Of a DNA stretch of 5,726 nt, positions 1-4,624 are shown in pieces. Numbering within the stretch: the first letter of the stretch is position 1; every line of letters starts with the position of its first letter. Source of the stretch: an uncultured euryarchaeote (GTDB lineage: Archaea; Nanohalarchaeota; Nanosalinia; Nanosalinales; Nanosalinaceae). A program made the position numbers and the translations under genes. The notes under the pieces were generated by a model. It saw only the letters and a program-made list of their open reading frames with translations, did no database searches and had not been told where the DNA came from. The stretch covers positions 1-5,726 of the forward strand of contig CAKZNU010000045.1 of the NCBI GenBank assembly GCA_937132175.1, given 5' to 3'.

Positions 1-736
1 CGCCGTCTATACCTGAAAACTCCAGATCAACAGGATTCGGGGGCTGTCCAACACCGACATCCACCTCCTGTGTGACCGAGTTTTCCACGCCGTCGCCTGC
101 TACAGCGGTCGCTTCAAACGTATTCATGCCTGGAGAAAGGAAAGTAAAGCTAGGGCTGTTGTCTCCTCCGTTAAGAGCTAGATCACATTCTGTTGGGATG
201 CTTTGTTTGCATTCTATCTCTCCTATTTGTGTGCTCTCTCCTTCATAGCTCGGCTCGTAGGATAGACTCAAGGTACCGAAGCCTATTGTATCGCCGTCGT
301 CTCCACTTGTTGACACATCTCTGGTATCCTCAGATATTAAATCGATTGGGGGAGAGTCTCTAATCTTCGGTGAACTTGGAAGATTCTGGAATTCCAGAGA
401 GAGTTGCTCTGATTGCTGAGGATTATCATCTCCTTCTATTCCAAAGCTCTCTCTAATCTGGTTCTGATACTGAGCTACAAACTCAATCATCTGAACTATG
501 CCGCCTGATTTTTGACACTCTCCCACCTTCTGCTCAGGATCGTTCTCAAAGCACGTAACCATATTTGATAATTGTATGGCATACTGTCCCACGGCGTCTT
601 GATTTAACAGCCCGGTCACTACATTCGAGAGATCAATGGCATCAAAATTTTGATCGTCAACGCTTTGTGCTCCAGATGCTGATCCAAGTATTATCGTGAT
701 CGAGGCCAGGAGTAATACTGTGGTTTTTCCATTCAT
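1..736 (-). CDS. Secreted protein with Sec signal peptide and Ig/PKD-like region, 3' end missing
   Basis: An open frame starts at ATG 736 and runs off the left edge, giving 245 visible residues without a stop. I do not recognise the family. The N-terminus (MNGKTTVLLL...) has one Lys, a hydrophobic stretch at about residues 6-20 and a plausible signal peptidase I site after SGA (residue 23). There is no lipobox Cys, so the protein is probably released or held by something beyond the visible part. Residues 25-115 look helical and Gln/Asn/Asp-rich, with Cys62 and Cys74. After a Pro/Ser/Asp linker, residues 150-230 look beta-rich and Ig- or PKD-like (an F-x-A-T-A-V strand and a closing V-D-V strand), with Cys176 and Cys184. 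It is the last visible gene of the lipoprotein operon: its ATG overlaps the preceding TGA in ATGA, and GTGA lies 6 bases upstream as a ribosome binding site. The other nearby ATG, at 732, is out of frame. Its base composition is more AT-rich than its neighbours'. Role unknown. Confidence 0.8.
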   Translation of the reverse strand, partial: MNGKTTVLLLASITIILGSASGAQSVDDQNFDAIDLSNVVTGLLNQDAVGQYAIQLSNMVTCFENDPEQKVGECQKSGGIVQMIEFVAQYQNQIRESFGIEGDDNPQQSEQLSLEFQNLPSSPKIRDSPPIDLISEDTRDVSTSGDDGDTIGFGTLSLSYEPSYEGESTQIGEIECKQSIPTECDLALNGGDNSPSFTFLSPGMNTFEATAVAGDGVENSVTQEVDVGVGQPPNPVDLEFSGIDG

Positions 737-1968
737 TGCTCTTCACAGTAGGCATCAAACGGTGAAGTATCTCCGTCACCATCATCGTTCGTATCTACAT
801 CTGCCAATTCGTCTTCATTATCATTCAAGTACTGGCAGGTTTGATCATCATTGGCTTCATCAGAATCCAGACCAAGCGCACCGGCTGCAGCTGTTCTTTG
901 TTCTGTAGGTCCATCATAGACATAAACAGACCCGCTTTCGTCTTCGTCACCTGAGCCAGGAGCTCCAGGAGTATCTGAGTCTTCCTGTCCTGTTCCTTCC
1001 ACGAGGATGTTGGTGGATTCAGACTGTTTGTATCCGTAGTATGCGGTAAACTCAAGAGGCAGGGTTCTCTGTATGCTTCCTGATGTCTGGCCGAGATCTA
1101 TCTGGAAGCATCCTATCCCTTTGCCTCCGAGGATATCTGTCCTGAGCACGTTGTCATTGTCGTTGAACTTGTTATCCTGTGCCTCCAGGGTTACGCCTCC
1201 GACGTTTTGGGCCTCGATTATTACGGAGTTCAGATTGTCGGTCTCCTGCAGTTGAGAGAGGTTAAATCCTTCCTCCTCGCTATAGTCTACGCTTGTATAA
1301 TCGAAAGGTGTGCCTGTTCCTTTGTTACGTGCTATGAGACATACCTTCTTTGTAGGATCTTGCTGGTCGTATATTACGAAAGGTGTAGGTGTCCTTACCT
1401 CAAGCTTTATCGGTCCGTCACTGTTTGTTATGGTTGCTGATCCGGAGGGGCTTCCCTGCTGTCTGTACCTGTTGCTGTCTATAACCTGTACCTCGGTCTC
1501 CGCATCTGTCTGGTAGACATAGGAAAGAGTTGATCTGTAGGTGTATGATACGTCTCTGTTCTGGTTCAGGTTTGGCGAGGTAAACTGTGCTGTACGGGTC
1601 TTCGGTACTGCCGGTGTCTGTTCCGTACCTGATCTCATGTTTCCGAAGGCGAGTGTTCTCTGGTCTACGGAGACTGCTCCGCCGCTGCTGTTCCTCCAGG
1701 TCTTTGGCTGGCCGCTGCCCGTTGCGAACGGAGGGTTATAGAGTCTTGCGGAAAGGTTCTGTACCTCTGCGTCACCTAGGTTTTCGACCCTCATCTCGAA
1801 TCGAGTTATCTGGTCTGAGGGCGTCGGAGACGGAAATGCGTTGAACTCCTGTACCGCTATGGCCTGTGTACTGCTTTCTTCTTCTGACGACGAGGAACCT
1901 CCTGTACATCCTGATGCGATAAGCGTTAGAAGCATCAGGCCGGCCATAAGTTTTGTGTTGGAGCTCAT
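733..1968 (-). CDS. Lipoprotein with two Ig-like domains and an acidic, possibly Ca2+-binding C-terminal tail
   Basis: This 411-residue protein begins with a signal peptide (residues 1-20, one Lys) and lipobox L-I-A-S-G-C, so Cys21 is probably lipid-modified and the mature protein sits on the outer membrane face. A Ser/Glu-rich linker follows. Domain 1 (about 35-165) has a CARDB-like strand (R-V-E-N-L-G) and ends in the hairpin STLSYVYQT. Domain 2 (about 183-325) opens with SDGPIKL, has Cys210 and Cys287 (GCFQIDL), and closes with FTAYYGY. The same signatures occur in the neighbouring lipoproteins, so these are paralogues. The tail (326-411) is unique among them: a Gly/Pro/Asp/Glu spacer, then Cys378 and Cys408 bracketing a very acidic segment with D-x-N-x-D-G-x-G-D, reminiscent of EF-hand-like or thrombospondin type 3 calcium loops. 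The start codon overlaps the upstream stop (ATGA), with GTGA 7 bases before it. Surface role inferred, exact function unknown. Confidence 0.9.
   Translation of the reverse strand: MSSNTKLMAGLMLLTLIASGCTGGSSSSEEESSTQAIAVQEFNAFPSPTPSDQITRFEMRVENLGDAEVQNLSARLYNPPFATGSGQPKTWRNSSGGAVSVDQRTLAFGNMRSGTEQTPAVPKTRTAQFTSPNLNQNRDVSYTYRSTLSYVYQTDAETEVQVIDSNRYRQQGSPSGSATITNSDGPIKLEVRTPTPFVIYDQQDPTKKVCLIARNKGTGTPFDYTSVDYSEEEGFNLSQLQETDNLNSVIIEAQNVGGVTLEAQDNKFNDNDNVLRTDILGGKGIGCFQIDLGQTSGSIQRTLPLEFTAYYGYKQSESTNILVEGTGQEDSDTPGAPGSGDEDESGSVYVYDGPTEQRTAAAGALGLDSDEANDDQTCQYLNDNEDELADVDTNDDGDGDTSPFDAYCEEQ
743..746 (-). promoter_or_regulatory. GTGA ribosome binding site for the secreted protein at 736
   Basis: GTGA lies 6 bases upstream of ATG 736, inside the last codons of the preceding lipoprotein gene. 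It can pair with UCAC in the archaeal 16S rRNA 3' end (AUCACCUCC). The same tetramer stands at the same distance before the two genes upstream in the operon. Confidence 0.5.
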
Positions 1969-2798
1969 GAGTTCTTCACGATTGTAACACCAAGAGATGG
2001 TGACTGCGCGTATTTATACCCTATGGTTAGGAAGAGGTTTCTGACCGATGAGGAAGAGGAATCCACTCCTACGGAGCATCCAAACTCGACCTGATTTTCC
2101 AGCACCGGCTTCTTCTCATCCGGACAGTCCTCGGAGAAAAGCGTTGCAGGAGAGTAATCGAAGCTGAAGTTTCCTCTCAGTCTCCCTGTACCTGACTTCG
2201 AAACCTTGAACTGTACGTTTTTCTCCTGTCCAAGCGCTACAGGTGATTCTGTCTGCATGCTTGCCTCTATCTCGCCGTTGGAGTAAGTCATCGCCTTCTT
2301 CTTTGTGGTATTTATGTCTTCGAAGCTCTTGAACTGGACCTTGAGGGGCTGGTAGTTAACCATTCTGGATTGATACGGGACGTTGACGGCTACGGATGTC
2401 TTCCTCTGTGAGAATGAACCTATCTCCTCAGATGTAGGTGCCGTAACCTCCCATTTGCACTCCATAACCGGCTTTACTTCCGGTCTCGCTTTACCTATTT
2501 CTTCTGGTGTGCAGCCCTGTTTTTCCTTGCTGAGAGGCTGTTGATTGATCATAGTTATTTCGCCTATATCGATCGGCTCCCTGTGGAAGTTCTTCAGCAC
2601 AAGAGTAATTACGGCTGATTGCTCCGGTGAAAGGGTCTGATCTGTTATACGTAGATCCTGAACTATCAGTCCTTTGCCGGGAACCTGCTGTGGCTGATCC
2701 GAAGAGCCTCCACCGTCAGACAAAGGAAGCCCTGAGGTACATCCGGAGGCGATCAAGGCTGCAAAGAGTACTGTCGCTGCTGTATATCTAGTTTCCAC
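1965..2798 (-). CDS. Short two-domain surface lipoprotein (GTG start)
   Basis: This 277-residue protein is the smallest of the lipoprotein set. It starts at GTG 2798, where the five-residue n-region with Arg4, the hydrophobic core and lipobox L-I-A-S-G-C (Cys20) form a normal-length lipoprotein signal peptide. A strong GTGAGGT ribosome binding site just upstream supports this start. After a Gly/Ser/Pro/Gln linker come two beta-rich domains. Domain 1 (about 43-158) has a T-L-V-L-K-N strand and Cys96/Cys114. Domain 2 (about 172-274) has Cys225 (DCPDEKK) and Cys241 (GCSVGVD) followed by the strand LTIGYKY. The Cys pairs probably form disulphides outside the cell; that is inference. The gene overlaps the upstream one by 11 bases and the downstream one by 4 (ATGA), so it is probably co-translated with both. 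No enzymatic motif is visible. The architecture resembles archaeal COG1361/CARDB-type adhesive or structural domains, but the family assignment is tentative. Confidence 0.9.
   Translation of the reverse strand: METRYTAATVLFAALIASGCTSGLPLSDGGGSSDQPQQVPGKGLIVQDLRITDQTLSPEQSAVITLVLKNFHREPIDIGEITMINQQPLSKEKQGCTPEEIGKARPEVKPVMECKWEVTAPTSEEIGSFSQRKTSVAVNVPYQSRMVNYQPLKVQFKSFEDINTTKKKAMTYSNGEIEASMQTESPVALGQEKNVQFKVSKSGTGRLRGNFSFDYSPATLFSEDCPDEKKPVLENQVEFGCSVGVDSSSSSVRNLFLTIGYKYAQSPSLGVTIVKNS
1976..1979 (-). promoter_or_regulatory. GTGA ribosome binding site for the lipoprotein at 1968
   Basis: GTGA lies 7 bases upstream of ATG 1968, within the 3' end of the upstream gene, whose stop overlaps this start. 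Pairing is to the UCAC part of the archaeal anti-Shine-Dalgarno. It is weak alone but is repeated before each internal gene of the operon. Confidence 0.5.
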
Positions 2799-3900
2799 GG
2801 TACCTCACATTTACGGTACGTCTTCCCACATTTTTAACGTAGGTGTAGTTTGCCTTTGCGTATATCTCCGCCTTCAGACTTGGCGCAATATCAAAGCTGT
2901 GATCCGACCAGTCCAGGCCACACCTGAATATCTTGGACTTGCCCTGGTAGAGCAACAGGCTTCCATCGTCCGGCATTGACTCCGGATCCGGGCACAGACG
3001 GAACATATCGCTTTTCTTTCCTATTTTGTCGATAGTCTGTTGGTTGATCCCGCTGAACTCTTCTGCGACCTGCTCTGCGCTGGCCGAATCGAGTACTGAG
3101 GAAGCATCTACACCATCAGTATACTTCGCTATGTAGGCTGCTGACTGCCGATTACCGGAGACATTCACCTCATCAAACTTCAGGTTTCCACGGGCTTCCA
3201 GCCTAGGAGGACCGAGTTCGACCGTGCCGGTATACGAGGACTTGGAGGGATTCTTGTTCTCGAGCTGTACGAGGATCTCCGCGGAGTCATCGTCCAGAAA
3301 GACCGGTGTACCTGATGGAGAGCTACTTCCTATGGATTCCAAGGTGAGCTTCATCGGGCCCTTCGAGGACTTTGCGAAGAGGTTTTCTGCACCCGGTACG
3401 TCCGGGTTTTCCTTTATCTGAATCTGTCTGAAGGCCTCTACCGAGTAATCAAACGGCACTTTGAAGCTGAGCTTACAGGTGTATCCGTTGAGAGGTACGT
3501 CTGCGCTGTTCTGACTCAGCTTCCAGTTCAGCCTTGCTTTGTATTCAGGAGCCAGGTCATATGACTTCTTTGTTTCCGAGGAGTTAGTTGTTGAGGCAGA
3601 AAACTCCGTGACCTCGAAGATATCAGGGCATGCATTTGACAGTATTCTGGAGCCTTTGTTTTCCTCCGCATCCTCGTTTCCAACCTGTACCTCGGCCGGT
3701 ATCTCTCCCACGTTAGAAAGTGACATCCTTATGCGTACGTTTGAACCAGCGGATATCTCCTGTGGAGTAACCTGTATACTTTCTACGTTAATCGCTTGAT
3801 TCCCGAAGCTATCCGTAGAAGAGCCTCCACCGGTACATCCTGTGGAGACGAAGGCGGCGAACAGAACCATTATTACGCTCCTCCTGTACGACATAGACAT
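2788..3900 (-). CDS. First lipoprotein of the operon, two Ig-like domains
   Basis: The frame is open back to ATG 3984, but a lipoprotein signal peptide (MSMSYRRSVI..., lipobox V-S-T-G-C) demands a start at ATG 3900 (370 residues) or ATG 3894 (368). I choose 3900 and count from it; 3894 is equally possible. Cys22 is the lipidation site. Arg6-Arg7 before hydrophobic residues loosely resembles a Tat motif, unlike the other two lipoproteins. Domain 1 (about 36-163) has an R-M-S-L-S-N-V-G strand of CARDB type and Cys91/Cys142, then VPFDYS. Domain 2 (about 178-367) opens with SKGPMKLTL, carries a helical-looking insertion (about 257-300), then Cys303 (CPDPES) and Cys327 (RCGLD), and ends with the strand KANYTYV. 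These landmarks recur in the downstream genes, so it is a paralogue of them. It leads the operon and overlaps the next gene by 11 bases. Likely an outer-surface structural or binding protein, with no catalytic residues recognised. Confidence 0.88.
   Translation of the reverse strand: MSMSYRRSVIMVLFAAFVSTGCTGGGSSTDSFGNQAINVESIQVTPQEISAGSNVRIRMSLSNVGEIPAEVQVGNEDAEENKGSRILSNACPDIFEVTEFSASTTNSSETKKSYDLAPEYKARLNWKLSQNSADVPLNGYTCKLSFKVPFDYSVEAFRQIQIKENPDVPGAENLFAKSSKGPMKLTLESIGSSSPSGTPVFLDDDSAEILVQLENKNPSKSSYTGTVELGPPRLEARGNLKFDEVNVSGNRQSAAYIAKYTDGVDASSVLDSASAEQVAEEFSGINQQTIDKIGKKSDMFRLCPDPESMPDDGSLLLYQGKSKIFRCGLDWSDHSFDIAPSLKAEIYAKANYTYVKNVGRRTVNVRYRGN
2802..2808 (-). promoter_or_regulatory. GTGAGGT ribosome binding site deciding the GTG start at 2798
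   Basis: GTGAGGT ends 3 bases before GTG 2798; its GTGA part is 6 bases away and its GAGGT part matches the archaeal Shine-Dalgarno core. This site, together with the signal peptide that follows, supports the unusual GTG start inside the end of the upstream gene. Confidence 0.6.
3869..3875 (+). promoter_or_regulatory. Candidate TATA box for the DUF63 gene
   Basis: ATTATTA is centred 27 bases before ATG 3899, the spacing expected if transcription starts at the start codon (leaderless mRNA, common in haloarchaea). No Shine-Dalgarno sequence precedes the ATG. The box lies inside the signal-peptide codons of the divergent lipoprotein. It rests on position and composition only. Confidence 0.35.
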
Positions 3901-4624
3901 GTATTCGTTGTACTCCAACTTAAACCTTACAGAGGTACTGGCGCCTCCAATCATTCCGGGCATCGAGTACACTCCCTTCAACATCTTTCTTTATGCGGGC
4001 TTGCTTGGGCTTGTGGCATCCTGGCTGATGGAGAAGGATCTGCCCCGGCCTACGGCTTTCTCATACCTGGCCGGATTTCCATACATGCTCCTGGGCGGGG
4101 CCTACTTCAGCCTGGCCTCTACCGGAAGAGGCCTGACCGGGCTCCTAGGGATCTCTGTGAGCGTCTCCGTCTGCCTGATGCTATGGGAAGAAATCAATGA
4201 AAGTTTCCAACTTCTTATAGTGGCGACAGGCTATCTCTGGTCTCTGGCACTCATCTATGTGAGTCTACCGTCCAGCGTAATCTATACGGTTTTGATCTAT
4301 GCTCTTCCGGTAGTTGCGATTACCGGCGTCTTGGTTTCTGTCTGGGATAGATTCAGCAAGTCAGTTATGGCAGGGTCTGCACATCTTCTGGACGCGGTAA
4401 CGACTGCTGTCGGCCTTCAATACGGGCTTGAGGAGACAATGTTTCCGGCAAAGGTATTCGTTCAGTATCTGGGCGCACCAGGGGTTTTCGTTTTGAAAGC
4501 CCTTCTGATTCCTGCGGTAATCTATGGGGCCTGGCAGATCGAGGAAAAAGACAGGGATCTGGTACTTTTCACGGTATACTTGATAGGAGTAGCTGTTTCC
4601 GCACGCAACCTGTTCATGCTCTAG
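3899..4624 (+). CDS. DUF63 family integral membrane protein
   Basis: A polytopic membrane protein of 241 residues, counted from ATG 3899. A longer frame reaches back to ATG 3842, but that adds a 19-residue charged extension overlapping the divergent gene's signal peptide; from 3899 the protein starts shortly before the family's opening segment. I assign it to DUF63 (PF01889) from memory of family landmarks: EYTPFNIFLYAG at 23-34 (family Y-x-P-x-N-T-x-x-Y), FPYMLLGGAY at 60-69 (family P-F-x-x-F-G-G-x-x-R), SAHLLDA at 160-166 (H-x-x-D), Lys200 in a hydrophobic segment, and a C-terminal R-N-L-F-M-L. The Arg usually expected after Gly-Gly is absent. About seven or eight hydrophobic segments are visible. 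DUF63 proteins are archaeal and of unknown function. The gene is alone on this strand, divergent from the lipoprotein operon and convergent with the Cys-rich gene, so it is probably not part of their unit. No ribosome binding site is seen, consistent with a leaderless mRNA. Confidence 0.85.
   Translation: MYSLYSNLNLTEVLAPPIIPGIEYTPFNIFLYAGLLGLVASWLMEKDLPRPTAFSYLAGFPYMLLGGAYFSLASTGRGLTGLLGISVSVSVCLMLWEEINESFQLLIVATGYLWSLALIYVSLPSSVIYTVLIYALPVVAITGVLVSVWDRFSKSVMAGSAHLLDAVTTAVGLQYGLEETMFPAKVFVQYLGAPGVFVLKALLIPAVIYGAWQIEEKDRDLVLFTVYLIGVAVSARNLFML
3919..3924 (-). promoter_or_regulatory. Candidate TATA box for the lipoprotein operon
   Basis: On the minus strand TTTAAG is preceded by purine-rich GTAAGG, which could be a BRE. 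It is centred about 27 bases before ATG 3894 and about 21 before ATG 3900, so if the mRNA is leaderless it favours the 3894 start. It lies within the first codons of the DUF63 gene. A GGAG at 3913-3916 is 12 bases from ATG 3900 and might instead be a distant ribosome binding site. Confidence 0.3.

Noticed and set aside
730..732. ATG at 732 as an alternative start for the leftmost gene
   Set aside because: It is in a different frame from the long open frame that starts at 736.
825..1055. Minus-strand 76-codon frame inside the lipoprotein at 1968-733
   Set aside because: Shadow frame of the same strand; the main frame continues with a sensible acidic tail and Cys pair, so there is no sign of a frameshift.
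1207..1844. Several plus-strand open frames of 60-85 codons opposite the lipoprotein at 1968-733
   Set aside because: They are antisense shadows: Cys/Leu/Arg-rich composition from complementing Ser/Thr/Asp codons, no ribosome binding site, no family resemblance.
1904..3840. Repeated GTACATCC at 1904, 2737 and 3833
   Set aside because: Not a mobile or regulatory repeat: it is the antisense of the conserved lipobox codons Gly-Cys-Thr in the three lipoprotein genes.
3842..3898. Longer N-terminus of the DUF63 protein, from ATG 3842
   Set aside because: The extra residues are the antisense of the divergent signal peptide and lie outside the expected family start; ATG 3899 has a TATA-like box at leaderless spacing.
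3901..3984. Longer N-terminus of the first lipoprotein, from ATG 3984
   Set aside because: It would put 28 polar residues before a normal lipoprotein signal peptide and overlap the DUF63 gene by much more; starts at 3900 or 3894 fit.
3796..4200. Plus-strand 134-codon frame overlapping the DUF63 start
   Set aside because: It lies in another frame of the DUF63 gene, is Arg/Gly/His-rich and low in membrane character, and conflicts with both real genes.
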